This document shows, one piece after another, positions 21,684-32,643 of a DNA stretch of 64,000 nt (within the stretch, counting starts at the first letter, position 1; each line of letters begins with the position of its first letter). This stretch comes from Galerina marginata (taxonomy: Eukaryota > Basidiomycota > Agaricomycetes > Agaricales > Galerinaceae), in NCBI GenBank assembly GCA_023014335.1, contig JAECYW010000027.1:310001-374000 (forward strand), given 5' to 3'. The translations under genes and the position numbers were made by a program. Under the pieces are notes generated by a model that saw nothing but the letters and a program-made list of their open reading frames with translations, ran no database searches and was not told the DNA's origin.

Positions 21684-23676
21684 AGCTGTTTAAAAGACGA
21701 TTGACGTTGGTGGCAGTGGTAGTGCGGACAGAAAAGATACGTTGGAAGAGGGGGGGGGGAAGAAAGAACGCTCGTTCGAGCCGTTATATGCAAGAATATG
21801 AGACACGGAAGTCGTTGAAATATCCGCCCTGTAAAAATAGATATCGACTCAGGCGCCTTGATAAGATAAAATTAGACCACATACCTAGACACAAATGAAT
21901 TGAGTGGAGCAGATTCTGGCGAAGGGTACGCTCGAAAATCCACTTTATTCAAACGATTACACCAAGGAAAGTTCCAAATATATCCACGGATTTCCAAAAA
22001 TACATCGAGCGCCAAGAGGCTGAGTAGACTGTCGAGCGTGCACTATGCCCGAATATCCACTCAATATTAAAATATATATATAACCGCATGCCTACAGCGA
22101 CCAAAGGGCCGCATATGATCGGAAAGCTGGGGCAAAAAAGTATATAAAGGGGGACTGCGCTAATCGAAGGTTCGTAGTGCCGAACAAAACAAACGTAGTG
22201 ATGAAGGGCTCGGGGACGCTTCCAAATACAACAGTATTGACCGACTGCCCCCGCTCGATTATTCGCCAAGTTGTGAAGCACCCAACTCGGGCCATACCGT
22301 ATCCGGATGATACGACGACACTCATGCGACGAACGATGAAGGGGCCGCGACGGGGATCGACGTTCCTAAACCGCTTGGGTAAGCATGAAATTTGACAGAA
22401 CGATTAATGAACACTTACCCAACTTATGTTCGACTCGAATAGACCACTGCGTTAGCCGTCGAGCGTATTATTAATATTACGAGCGCACTATAAAGTCGAC
22501 GGCGAGGTAAGCACCGTCTGTGTGACCGAATGTCGTTGTCGAGGCTAGCATGAGGAAGGATTGGCCAGTGCACGGGGCGGCACTTTGCTGCGTCCTTAGC
22601 CTCCGCGGGTAAGCGATCCTGTTGTGGTAATCTAGCCGCCGTCCCGCCTTCCTGATCACGGTCCTTTCATTTCAGCATTCAATTGCCATGTCCATCTTCG
22701 TCGCCGCGCAGGAATCGCCAACTGAGGCAGACAATCCGATGACGGGTGTGCAACGAGGGCGTGAGTCGAAGGGGCCACGACCGGGATCGACATCTAGCGA
22801 TCGCGAATGTTCGAAGGCACAGTACTTCCTAAGTGTCCCGCACCGTACGAATACTGCTTGGAGATGCCTCGCCGCAGGATAAGGTACGGTGGTGGAAGTT
22901 GAGAGAGAGGGGAGAGAGTGCGATCGCGTACCACTACTGCATTGAGATGCCTCGTTGCAGGAGTGGGTACGGTTGTGGGAGCTGAAGAGGTGGTGGAAGC
23001 GGAAGAGATCAATGCGATCAATGAAATCGGCCGGAACGAGTAATCGGCCCGGGAGAGCTCTACAAACAATTTCAAACACAACCGAAAACGGACTCGCACT
23101 CTCACCGATAGTCTCAACATCACATCACATCAACATCACATCCCTAATCGCGTTGAGCTCGTTCCATAACAGCAACTGCCCGTGCGACCTATAAATAACA
23201 GACGCGCCTTCAACCTCCGGCCTAGATTGTTCTTTGTCTCTGCGGCGGGGCATCCCTAAGCAGCAACCGAGAACTATCTATTGAAACTTCAACGCCTCGA
23301 GTAACTGCCGTGATTGTTCTCTGTCTCTGCGGCGGGGCATCCCTAAGCAGCGACCGAGAACTATCTATTGAACCTTCGGACGCCCTCAGTAACTGCGGTG
23401 GGGCATCCCTAAGCAGGAACAGAGAATTGGGTATCGAAAGTCGAGAAATTGTAGAGACGTACTACGACCAGCCAAGCGTGTACTGCTAAGGGTAAGTATC
23501 ACCGGACGTTTAATCCTTCGAGCACCCACTGAGACAGTACGACAGATCGCCCGTGTATCGCTCAATAACGTTTCAGGAACATACAAAAAAACTGGAATCA
23601 AACCCGTACCACTAGGTATGTATCTAAATACGTGTTTTCAATTATCTCGAACTAACACCAAATCTGTGAAGCAGAT
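21684..23676. other. Divergent intergenic region between two cargo genes
   Basis: Shared upstream region of the - strand 1,472-aa gene and the + strand 839-aa gene. No gene seen. It holds internally repeated pieces: GGGATCGAC blocks near 22350 and 22785, GAGATGCCTCG blocks near 22861 and 22945, and the 87-bp repeat listed separately. A likely 5' UTR intron runs from a GTATGT donor near 23615 to a CAG at about 23674. Confidence 0.5.
23225..23440. repeat. 87-bp direct repeat (2 full copies plus a part)
   Basis: Two units start at 23225 and 23312. Each contains CGGCGGGGCATCCCTAAGCA and GAACTATCTATTGAA. A third, shortened copy of the GGGGCATCCCTAAGCAG core follows near 23400. It lies 240-450 bp upstream of the 839-aa gene and may be promoter material. 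Confidence 0.65.
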
Positions 23677-26196
23677 ATGGAGGCCATTTTGAACAAAAAG
23701 TTTTTCCCGACCCCCCCTCCACACAAATCCGACACGTTTTATGCCTCAACCAAGATGATTCAGGAAGGGGGACTGGATAAAACTCGCGGACGCGTTCTCC
23801 GCATCGGGGGCGACTTATTCTACTCGCCAAACTGCCAGAGGACAATCGATTCAGTGCCGGAGACCTCGCCTAACATGCGGCGCAATCCCCGGTTCAACTC
23901 TGTCAGCGAATTTCACGAACCACTCTGGTGGACTATGGAGTACGCCCACCTGGCGTTCATCGAGACGGAACCAATAACAGAAGGTCCATTTTATTGGATG
24001 TTGGCTATGCCGTTGTATTTTCAAAAACGCGCCAAGGGGTTCTTTAGACTGGATGGGAGCACAAAGCTTCGGTGGTATCGACTCCAGCATGATCTTCGAG
24101 CGGCGACAAATACGCTGCTTGTAAATAGCGGCGGACCAGAGATACCTGAAATAATTCAAACGGGTCTTCCATTAGACGATAACTACACAAGTCACCATGA
24201 ACTGCGTTCCGATGTTGTACGTTGTCGGGACTGGTTCAAATACTGGTTCGCGCGCATGTCATATGCCATAGCTGTTACCACTCGAATGGATGATTATAGG
24301 AACATAATCCGGATTCACGTCGGAACATGGTTCGATATTCTGGATGCCAACGAATGGCATCAAGCCTTTCTCTCAGCTCTGCTCGTAATGGCAGGCTCGT
24401 TTGAACCAACAACGCCCAGAGCAGGAGTGTTCCTCAACATCTTGAACCCAGAGAAAGACCAGTTTGCGGTTGACTGGTTTGTACGGTTCAACACTCCTGC
24501 ATGGTTCCCATGGGGCACGGCCGAAATTGCTGCAGCAAGGACCAACGAATTCATTGCTCGGTTGGCACCTCCCATAGAACAAATGCAAGAGATCGCTACC
24601 TTCCGAACAACAACCCCTTCTCTGCCCACACCTAATGGAACACCATGGGTCGAATTCTTCGACGAGAGGAGGCGTAGATGTGAGGAGATGCGGCAGTGGG
24701 AGTCAGCTGAAAAACGCCAGAGACGAGAAAACTGGGAACATGTTCCGCCGTATGATAAAACAAAAGTCTTCGTGTGGGTTGAAGAAAACGGACAATACTC
24801 AAGGCAGCAAGTCGAGCTTGGTATGAACAGGGATACAATTCTCCATTATGGTTCAAATCAGTCCAAGTACAACGCCTTCTTTAACGAATGGGACTGCTGC
24901 TCTGATTTTGGAGACGACAGAGACGACGACACAGAGTATGGTGACAATGAGGAGTACCAGAGCATGCATGACATTGAAATGTCCGAAGCCTCAGCTAATG
25001 CTGAACAAGTCAAGCATGGTTTCTATAGATCAGAACACATGGGATATGACGACGGCGAAGGTCTGCGAGATTGCGAGTATGAGTCCGTTCACATATTGAT
25101 GGAATACTTTGGTTTTGTTCCACCCGAAAACATTTCCCGCCCCCAGCCGTTCCCGAAGATCAACGAATCAAAATATACAGCCACTCTTGGTCTTAGCGTG
25201 GAGGAAACCGAATTCTTTAAATCTGATATTGCGCCTTGTGGCATTGCGTTTCTGGATGCATATTCAAGTAAAAAGAACCGCCCCAAGAACGAACACTGGG
25301 ATCTATCCATCAACAATCGAATGCAACTATCTAGTGCTGCGCGTCTAAATCGTATCAGGGTAATATCGAATAAATTTTTCATATTCGACATGGGAAGCGA
25401 CGCTACAGTCCCTTGGTCTCTGGCAGTAGAAAGTGCCACCATTGCAGTAATGGTGTGCCGTATGGACAAACGAATCAGCGATTACGGTATATGTTACGAG
25501 CTGCTGCAAAGAGGAGTCAAGATGCATACGCTCCTCCCGACATCGGTTCATGACCTTGCTATGCCCTCTACCAGGCCTATTCCAGTGCGCCTACCTGGAT
25601 ACAAGTTTACTTACGATGATTATGATGCATATTTGAAAGACCGTGAATCGTTGTTGAAAAACAAACGGGTGGTACGATCGGCATTGATGGAAGGCGGAAT
25701 TGTGTGGAGGCTTGCTGTAGCGGAGAGCTTTGCAAATGTGCTTAGTGGCCCCTCTGATTCAGTGGTCTATCGTCAGATCGGGCATTCGTTTGCTATAAAT
25801 CCTCAAGGATACGCCATGGTTGATGATGTATGTACGAAGAATGAGCTGGATGCTTTATGCGGAACGTCGGCATGCTACCAGTCGCCCACATTACAGACCA
25901 ACCCTAAAGGCAGGGAATACCTAGCTCCAGCTAACCGCGAAATACAACTTAAATCATGGTGGCCGACCACAGATACATGGAGAGAAGTTATGCAACATCA
26001 GACATGGACGCCGTATAACGAAGAATTTTTCAAATCGTGGATGCTACAGATAGAGGATCGTAAAGTATTTCCACTCACACAGAAGGAGTGGAAAAATAAC
26101 ATTGGCGCCAACTCAGTGAATAAACGAATCAGGGCCAACCAAGAGAAATATTCATACAATTTCTTGCGGTCATTCAAAGATGGTGGGCTGAAATAA
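23677..26196 (+). CDS. Uncharacterised cargo protein, 839 aa, single exon
   Basis: Open frame of 839 codons. I recognise the overall look of a multi-copy Agaricomycete hypothetical protein but no named domain. Visible features: Trp/Tyr-rich N-terminal half (EFHEPLWWTMEYAHLAFIE, FPWGTAEIAAARTNEF), a charged FFDERRRRCEEMRQW helix near residue 330, a VFVWVEENGQYSRQQV strand pair near 365, an acidic stretch near 410-425, and a C-terminal half with SLAVESATIAVMVCR. A splice acceptor sits 2 bp before the ATG and pairs with a donor upstream, so the coding start may lie in an earlier exon; the frame stays open through that join but meets a stop before any ATG, so this ATG is kept. It is divergent from the 2OG-like gene and may share its promoter region. 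Confidence 0.65.
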   Translation: MEAILNKKFFPTPPPHKSDTFYASTKMIQEGGLDKTRGRVLRIGGDLFYSPNCQRTIDSVPETSPNMRRNPRFNSVSEFHEPLWWTMEYAHLAFIETEPITEGPFYWMLAMPLYFQKRAKGFFRLDGSTKLRWYRLQHDLRAATNTLLVNSGGPEIPEIIQTGLPLDDNYTSHHELRSDVVRCRDWFKYWFARMSYAIAVTTRMDDYRNIIRIHVGTWFDILDANEWHQAFLSALLVMAGSFEPTTPRAGVFLNILNPEKDQFAVDWFVRFNTPAWFPWGTAEIAAARTNEFIARLAPPIEQMQEIATFRTTTPSLPTPNGTPWVEFFDERRRRCEEMRQWESAEKRQRRENWEHVPPYDKTKVFVWVEENGQYSRQQVELGMNRDTILHYGSNQSKYNAFFNEWDCCSDFGDDRDDDTEYGDNEEYQSMHDIEMSEASANAEQVKHGFYRSEHMGYDDGEGLRDCEYESVHILMEYFGFVPPENISRPQPFPKINESKYTATLGLSVEETEFFKSDIAPCGIAFLDAYSSKKNRPKNEHWDLSINNRMQLSSAARLNRIRVISNKFFIFDMGSDATVPWSLAVESATIAVMVCRMDKRISDYGICYELLQRGVKMHTLLPTSVHDLAMPSTRPIPVRLPGYKFTYDDYDAYLKDRESLLKNKRVVRSALMEGGIVWRLAVAESFANVLSGPSDSVVYRQIGHSFAINPQGYAMVDDVCTKNELDALCGTSACYQSPTLQTNPKGREYLAPANREIQLKSWWPTTDTWREVMQHQTWTPYNEEFFKSWMLQIEDRKVFPLTQKEWKNNIGANSVNKRIRANQEKYSYNFLRSFKDGGLK

Positions 26197-26343
26197 CGTT
26201 GAGGCACCGGCACTTACTATTTCTCACAATTGTATATATATATATTGAAATCGAAATTGATCATGTTAAACTCGATATACGGAGGCACAAGGAAGAATTC
26301 ATTGCGGTTGATATACAGACTACTAACAAAATTTAAATACAAG

Positions 26344-29125
26344 CTAGGATTTAGGTGTCGCCAACAACAAAATCCAGCGAGCGTAAGTAATGATGCGCCA
26401 ATGTGTGCCAATCTTATGGATTTGGCAGACATATGCAACTACTGCGTACGAAAATCTAGGGATTTCGCCTTCAAAGACTGGGAAGACCTTGTCAATCTGA
26501 TTGAAAGTCTGTGCAGAGTAATCGAATTTGACTTTTCTCCCGTCATAGACTGGGACTAAGAAAATCGCCATGGTAAGATTGGAGTTAGGATACAAAAAAG
26601 GAGGCATCACGCACTGGGCGAAAGGTAGTCCAAAGGGGCAATCTTATCGTCGACAGTATTTCCACTTCCTTTGGAAGGACTAGCCGCTAAGTTGAACATG
26701 CCGGTGATGTTCGGCATGGCAAATGAAGATTGGGATCCACCCGTTGCTAAACAGTCACCCAGATGAGTATATGGATAGACTAAACATTAAAATATGGAAC
26801 TTACCAGTGCTCTGACCTTTCGTACCAAAAGTAATGGCATCCGACCAGACTTGAATCTGGAGATGTGGCTGATGGGTAACCATACCGACAACAGATACGA
26901 ACCGCATCCATTCTTCAGAGTGAAAGATACCAGTCACATAATGGCCGGAGTAGTTGAGCTTGGAATTCATCTTTGTTAAGAAAGAATCCATTATCATTAC
27001 GGGTGATAGGCAGACGGCGGTGTCGTTACGACCAACGCAAAGGTTGTAGCGGGTGTTTCCCCACAGGGCTCGAGCACCAAGCTTGGTGGGATCTACCCTA
27101 GACAAGTTGACGAATTGTCCATCGATCGAAAATGTAATTGAGGCGATGGAAATGCTGAGACAAAGAATATAAGCCACCTAGTTGGAACAACAGAATGTGG
27201 AAGCTTACCCAGCATCAAGACCATGTACGAGTTGCGGCCATTTCGAGTGGAAGACGAGGCCCATTTTCGGGGAAATAGGCCTCACCGCCTCAATCGATAT
27301 CTTCCTGTTGCAAAACACATAAGAAAGAGACTAAACCATTGAACAACAACAACAAACCTGAGGTTAGGAAGGTTAGAATAAAGGCCTTTCTTGAGGAGTA
27401 CTCGGTCTTGGTTTGCCACAGTCGCAACCTCACATTTCTTTGGGAGCTCTCTACCAAACAACAACAAAATAAACGAAGACAAAATTCAGCAAAAAAGACG
27501 TAAGGAATAAGAAAAATAAAGAACAACCTGACAACCAAAACCGAAAGATCCTCATGGTAGACCTCACTGTCTTTGTCGCTACCTTGAGAATCTCCATCAT
27601 CGCCAACTGCATCGTAATCGGCTTCCTTACTAGATGAGAATTAAGGAAGGAGTCAGAGATTGAATGATGGTTTGAGATAAAATATAACGGACGTCGTCAT
27701 GAACAAAGGGGCTCCCTCATGCTTGCTTTTCCCTTTAAATTGCTTTTCTGGGGCAAAAAAATGGGAATCGTCGTCTGAAGCTGAATTAACAGACTTGCTG
27801 ATACGAGCTTTTTTGGTCCTAAAGTAAAAACAGTTAGAGAAATGGAGTGTTTAATACAATGTGCGACAAGACTCACGGTGATTCCCGGCCTCCAGGTGAA
27901 GCGTCAGCATCAGCTTCAGGAGCGGCCTTGCGAATATTTTTTGTACTAAAGATTTGGAAAATTAAAATGGAGTATACTGTAAACCAACCAATTGGACTCA
28001 CGGCGACTTTTTGACAGCTGGAGAATGGTTAGCTTCAGCATTGGTCGTGGTGTTACGAGACCCATTGCTCTTCCTTAGAATATAGTGCAAAATCAGCTTA
28101 TATCGACTCAATAACAAGGAAGAGCCACATACGTAGAAGAATTATTACGAGTATTGAGGGGTGGAGTCGAAGGGGCAAGCCTATTAGAGAGACGAATACT
28201 CGATGGGACCGGCTTCTCCGGATACATACTGCATACAAAAGAACAAACAATTAGGAGCCACCAAAAATAAAAGTCAAACAAAAAAACATACGTATCTCCG
28301 TCGACTAACTCGGCACTATATATAGTTAGTCAAATAATCCAAAGACCAGAAGGAAAAGAACGAACTCCAATAGCTCAGCATCTGTAGAAAGCTCGTCCGC
28401 TTCATCATCTTCTTCGACTGCCTCATCGTCGATGAAGCTCTCCTCATATTGATCTTCGTCTTCGACCTCGGAGTCAGAAATCTCCAAAATCCTAGAGGAG
28501 AATGAAAGACAGTCGGAAGGAAAGGGGATGAAGATAACGCACTCTGTAGTCGGAGATCTGAGATGTACGTCAGTATAGCGTACAATGTTTATGTTTCAAA
28601 ACGAAAAAAGGAATGAAACTCACTTAGGACGAAACTTGGTAGGCGATGTGGTTACACTAGAGGAAAAGCCGCAAGTTAAATGATATACAAAAAGCACAGA
28701 TCATGAGACTTGCGCTGGGGTAGGCTTTGGACGAATTTTAGAAGGCAAGGTAGTCTTCTTCTTAGGTGTAGCCAACCTGATGAAATAGATAGTTAGGGGT
28801 TACGTCGCAACTAGGAACAAAATGCAAAACATACTGAGCATCATCGTCATCAGAGACGACCGTGCGCTTAGTTGCTGGCGCACGAGGTTTGGAAGGAGCC
28901 GACCTGGAAAAAAAAAAAAAAAAAAAAGTCAGAATGCAGGCACAAGTAAAAGCAAAGCAAATCATACACCGTCAGATCCTCATTGTCAGATTGGACGTAG
29001 GTGGCCGACTTGATTTTCGATGCACGAGCACCTCGTTTAGTAGAAGGACGCTCGACAGCATCGACATTGGAGGAAGAGGCGGCCTTCTTCTTTGCTGAAG
29101 AACTAGGGCGGGGTTTTGGAGGCAT
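26344..29125 (-). CDS. Many-exon charged protein with conserved C-terminal domain (PVYDGR type)
   Basis: The gene begins MPPKPRPSSSAKKKAA at 29125, a Lys/Ser-rich, probably nuclear N-terminus. It then runs through many short exons (often 40-110 nt) encoding acidic and basic tracts such as EISDSEVEDEDQYEE. The last exons were joined in detail: a 27.3-27.4 kb exon ending NLPNLR, an exon ending HGLDAG, the exon 27160-26805 containing VDPTKLGARALWGNTRYNLC, exon 26746-26615, and terminal exon 26555-26344 starting in PVYDGRKVKFDY with FPVFEGEIPRFSYAVVAY. The C-terminal block looks like a protein repeatedly found in Agaricomycete genomes, but I can assign no function. Not every small exon was placed. 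A 22-A/T run near 28910-28927 lies in an intron. Confidence 0.6.
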
Positions 29126-29430
29126 AACGAAGAGTAACGAACGACAGGACGGATAGACCACCCGCTTTTTAAATCATATGCAGACAAGGAGCCCACAGAA
29201 ATCGTGATCTCAAGGCCATACGATGCAAGATAGACGGTCTCTACTGACCGCACCCGACCATCACCTCAGTGGATACAAGAATGATGCTATGCAGGCTTTT
29301 TATTGGCCGATAGAATGTAAGAAGCTTGGAACTTAGCAATCTTCAGGCCGAATGCCAAGAACGTCAAAAGAGATGCGTAGCAGGCATGTGGCATAAGGCC
29401 AGCAGGTCTGCAAAAAAAGGAATCTAACAT

Positions 29431-31055
29431 ATGGCTCCATGGTATCCAAGCCCTAAAATGATCGGCCGAATATACATATCGGAAAATACAAGCAAAGTAC
29501 CAGCAACTCAAATTACGGTGCAGACTGCGCCAAAAGCAAGCAACACTTCGATTTCGATGTTTGATAAGAAAAATGCAACGATGGACGGTCCAATGCAACC
29601 CAAGGAAGAAAGGCACAATATATTTCAACACCAAGCTCGCCATAAAGAGAAAGATCAAGAAGAAGGAAAGCACTATGACGAAGTGTGGAACACATGGTTG
29701 CATGGCGCCCAAAACAATTGGGCGATCAGACTAATCGCGTTTCAATGCAAAAATGGACTTGGAATTATTAGAGCCGAGAAGAGTATGGAAGGTCTGATAG
29801 AGTCGCTATCGAAAAGTAATACCCAAGTCGCATACTACCGCCCGACTTCAATGGACGAATTCTATGACATCGAGCAAGCAAGTAAGTGCTCTAAGTGCTT
29901 ATCATCCTGAATATCCATCGAACACATTTTTTTTAGAGGCCAAATTGGTAGAAATATCAAATGACCGTAATACGCTCCATACAAATACTGGACAGATCGT
30001 ACAGCTTGCACAAGCCCAGGCAAGTTTACTGTCTCTATCGCATATTTACAGTACGGAGACTGACGATAGATGCTTAAGGTTCCCGAACTCCAGATAACAG
30101 AGTTTTCAGCTCCACGAGCGTGGCGACTCACCGAACTCAGCGATGACCAAGGAACAATTGAAGAAATTGTTCTTAGGGTTCAAGGCATCGTTTGCAACAA
30201 GATGTTGCCCCCAGTTGCACAACCAATGTAAGTAAGACGGCAAAATTTCTAGCAGATACACTGACATAAAACCCGACTTCAGCAACGCATCAGCCATGGT
30301 ACGACAACGCCCATATATAAGACAAGCTGTAACAATCACCGGACTGGGAACGGATACGTTTGAGAAAGCCAGTCAAAATATTGAACTAATATACCTAGCA
30401 TTTTCGAACAACTTCCCAAGCGACTCACTTGATGGGTGGCAAGGTGGTACTTTTCAGGATTTTAGAGCGATAGATGCCCACTCCCGATACTTCTCTAAAT
30501 CCAGCATGTTGGCCGATACCTCTGGGGAATTCCAGTTCCATCCATTGGTCGACCCAAATGGCGTATTGACGGGAATGATAGGTGATGGCTATATCCATGG
30601 ACGTGACAATGTAGTCGAGTACCGGTCCAGAAGCATCAACCAGGATGGTGTTACTCGGTGCGTATCAACCACTTGTTGGAACACTAAAACTAACCGAATA
30701 TCCAGGTATGCTCCCATCAATCCTACTTCCATTCGAATTGGAGATATTGTCGAACTTTCAATATCGTTTACGGTATTCCCATCTAAGAACAACCGATTCA
30801 ATATGATTTCTCAACTACGTGCTATCCTACTCCTCAACCAAGAAGCAAGAGACGTATGTAAAATCATTCAACTCTATCACGCCTGAACTAATAGCGATAT
30901 AAATACAGAAAGCAGCTATTCTTCGCATGCGCAGTCGATTTACACCAGTGGCTCAAACACCGCTCTTGACCGGAAAAAGGAAAGCTCTCTATACTGACCG
31001 AGAAGCGGTAGACGAAACGGAGCGCCGTTTGTCAAAAATGAATATTGGACAATAG
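29431..31055 (+). CDS. Uncharacterised cargo protein, 445 aa, six exons
   Basis: Exons 29431-29881, 29937-30019, 30094-30227, 30283-30657, 30706-30853 and 30909-31055 sum to 1,338 nt in frame. The second intron starts GC rather than GT (GCAAGT...CCAG). The central and C-terminal part carries the pattern YIHGRDNVVEYRSRS, then RYAPINPTSIRIGDIVE, then a strand-rich segment ending LRAILLLNQ. This is familiar from numerous Agaricomycete hypothetical proteins, with no known activity. The VGDIVE-type strand followed by a hydrophobic strand suggests a small beta-barrel; that is inference. The C-terminus is basic (LLTGKRKALY). An alternative start is the Met codon ten residues later. It lies head to tail with the downstream nucleotidyltransferase gene and 300 bp from the start of the gene at 29125. 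Confidence 0.65.
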
Positions 31056-31372
31056 GGAGTTGCTAAGATACAAAGGGGTTCCTGTAATACTCAGTTTACA
31101 ATGTATGCCTATTTTTTGCTTGAAGTCAAAATTCGCCACAGGCTCGATGAGACGATGAGATCGGGAAAATAAAAGTCCCGTAGTCAAAAAGGCGAAAGAA
31201 ATTTCACATAGGGCTTCAGTCTGATCCTCATCCTCTCTCCTCCAGTCATCACACCACGTTCAAAATACATGGTCGAAAGTACGCACGGCAACGTATCCCA
31301 AAAGACAAATACTGATTGATACTACCAGCAGCTCACTTGCTCCTGGGCATATCACAGCCTTATAACCAAACG

Positions 31373-32152
31373 ATGAAACAAGCACAACAGGACGTTCTTG
31401 ACGTTCTGCAAGATATTCACACCATCTTCGGTATTGGTCCTAGGGATCGCCTCCTGACAGCTATGCTCCTCAGCAAAGCCGTGATATCTGGCTCAGTCGC
31501 ATTACTTGCAATGCATCCCGGCCTATTCATACCTGGAGATATCGATTTCTACGTCCCTTCTTCCACCAGCGCTATACTGCTAACGCTTATCAGGGATTGT
31601 GGATATCTCGAAATACCCAACAAACCTAAGATTGCCACCCTCTATACGTCCAGCTCAGTGCGTTCCATATCGACCTACGATCATCCCACTGCCGAAAAGA
31701 AGATTAATGTCATTTTCACCGACTCGATGGAAGGCACCCTTAGGACTATTACAGAGTTTCATTCGACTATCGTCATGAACTACATAGCCCATTATGGCCT
31801 CGTTTCATTATATCCGCGACTCACTCTTGAACGCAAAGGAGTCATCAGCGTCGACAGCGCCATTCTTTGCTTTCAGAAATACAAGACTCGGGGAATCACC
31901 TTTATTCAACCCTTTGAAGCACAAGTCGATCGTCATGCCCACAAGTGCGGTCAGTCTCACTACTGTCTTTTCACCAGACGAACTCTCTGCAGCTCTGCGT
32001 TGTTCATCCCCATTGGCGATCTGAACGGAACACTGCAAGCAATCGGAGAAGAGTTCTCCTGGCAAATCAAGCAGAACAAATGTATTGCAAACGACATACC
32101 AGAGGTACGAAAAGCTAGGAATATCAAAACCACACTGACCCATACATTATAG
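31373..32152 (+). CDS. Nucleotidyltransferase-fold protein carried by the Helitron
   Basis: About 259 aa. Near residues 40-62 it has SGSVALLAMHPG followed by GDIDFYVP, the GS...DxD layout of the polymerase-beta-like nucleotidyltransferase fold, where the two Asp bind metal. Downstream come FHSTIVMNYIAHYG and RLTLERKGVIS, a pairing typical of a fungal family annotated only as nucleotidyltransferase-like. A Cys pair (HKCGQSHYCLF) lies near residue 205. Substrate is unknown; such folds may add nucleotides to RNA or act as inactive binding modules. I chose the ATG at 31373. The frame continues upstream to 31316 without ATG and a CAG acceptor lies there, so a short upstream exon is possible. It is the cargo gene nearest the 5' end of the Helitron. 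Confidence 0.65.
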   Translation: MKQAQQDVLDVLQDIHTIFGIGPRDRLLTAMLLSKAVISGSVALLAMHPGLFIPGDIDFYVPSSTSAILLTLIRDCGYLEIPNKPKIATLYTSSSVRSISTYDHPTAEKKINVIFTDSMEGTLRTITEFHSTIVMNYIAHYGLVSLYPRLTLERKGVISVDSAILCFQKYKTRGITFIQPFEAQVDRHAHKCGQSHYCLFTRRTLCSSALFIPIGDLNGTLQAIGEEFSWQIKQNKCIANDIPEVRKARNIKTTLTHTL

Positions 32153-32533
32153 GCTACTGAATGAACAACGACCAGAGCATAGTCAGGATCGGAAGAGAAT
32201 CGATTTATACTGAAGAACTTATGGGCGTATATAAATATTAAATGTTTCAGTTTGTTATTGAATTTGATCACATCCGCATCTTTCGAGCGGGCAATACGCC
32301 CCAAAATCCACAGCGTCTCAGATATCAATAAGCCAAGAAAAGTGCCAAGACGATATTTACATAATATACTACATATAGACATAAGCCAGATTAATAATAC
32401 ATTACATAATCATAATAGCCGATATTAAAGGCCGAATACCGGGCATCACGTGAATTGATGCCATCATTGATGGGGGCCAACAGGGTGTCGCGACATTCAA
32501 ATTCCTGGGGTCGGTGTGGATTAAAAGAACTCG
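32153..32533. other. 5' subterminal region of the Helitron
   Basis: No gene seen. About 380 bp between the last cargo gene and the 5' hairpin. Confidence 0.4.
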
Positions 32534-32558
32534 CTTTTACTGCGTAAAAGACTCGTAA
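32534..32558 (-). other. 5' terminus of the Helitron: hairpin and terminal ATIR
   Basis: CTTTTAC and GTAAAAG form a perfect 7-bp stem with a 3-nt loop (32534-32550). It overlaps the 12-bp ATIR AAAAGACTCGTA (32546-32557), which is the inverse of 8181-8192. Here the ATIR is terminal, whereas at the 3' end it lies 32 bp inside: the asymmetry typical of HLE2 elements. Confidence 0.75.
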
Positions 32559-32643
32559 TGAATATGTGAGTAAATTTATAGGTGGCGCTTTCGAATAATC
32601 TGCGACTCACAATGTTCGATTGTAGTTTAGCCAGTGTCTGTAA
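32559..32643 (+). pseudogene. CBM1 gene copy 3, 3' part
   Basis: The last 7 nt of exon 2 (32559-32565), the second intron (32566-32625, GTGAGT...TTGTAG) and exon 3 (32626-32643, FSQCL and stop). The intron sequence closely matches that of copy 2. This fixes the right edge of the 24-kb element. Confidence 0.85.

Larger units (their letters stand above)
8149..32558 (-). mobile_element. Giant Helitron2/Helentron-like element (24.4 kb) with gene cargo
   Basis: Both edges are fixed by the host gene it interrupts: CTCAA|...|TGAATATGTG, against the unbroken CTCAATGAATATGTG in copy 2. Insertion is between A and T with no target duplication (a one-base A ambiguity at the junction), as expected of rolling-circle elements. 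Ends: ATIR TACGAGTCTTTT at 8181-8192 with its inverse at 32546-32557, a 5' hairpin at 32534-32550, and a 3' terminal hairpin at 8161-8178 placed outside the 3' ATIR. Asymmetric inverted repeats with a hairpin outside the 3' one are the hallmark of the HLE2 group. The 3' end reads CAAG rather than canonical CTRR. It contains the Rep-helicase and five cargo genes, all with open frames, so the insertion looks recent. Confidence 0.85.

Noticed and set aside
26230..26559. A 109-codon + strand frame
   Set aside because: It is antisense to the terminal exon of the - strand gene at 26344-29125, whose PVYDGR block is the better-supported reading.
8149..32558. A Starship-like or tyrosine-recombinase giant element
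   Set aside because: No DUF3435 or tyrosine recombinase gene; ends and replicase are those of a Helitron.
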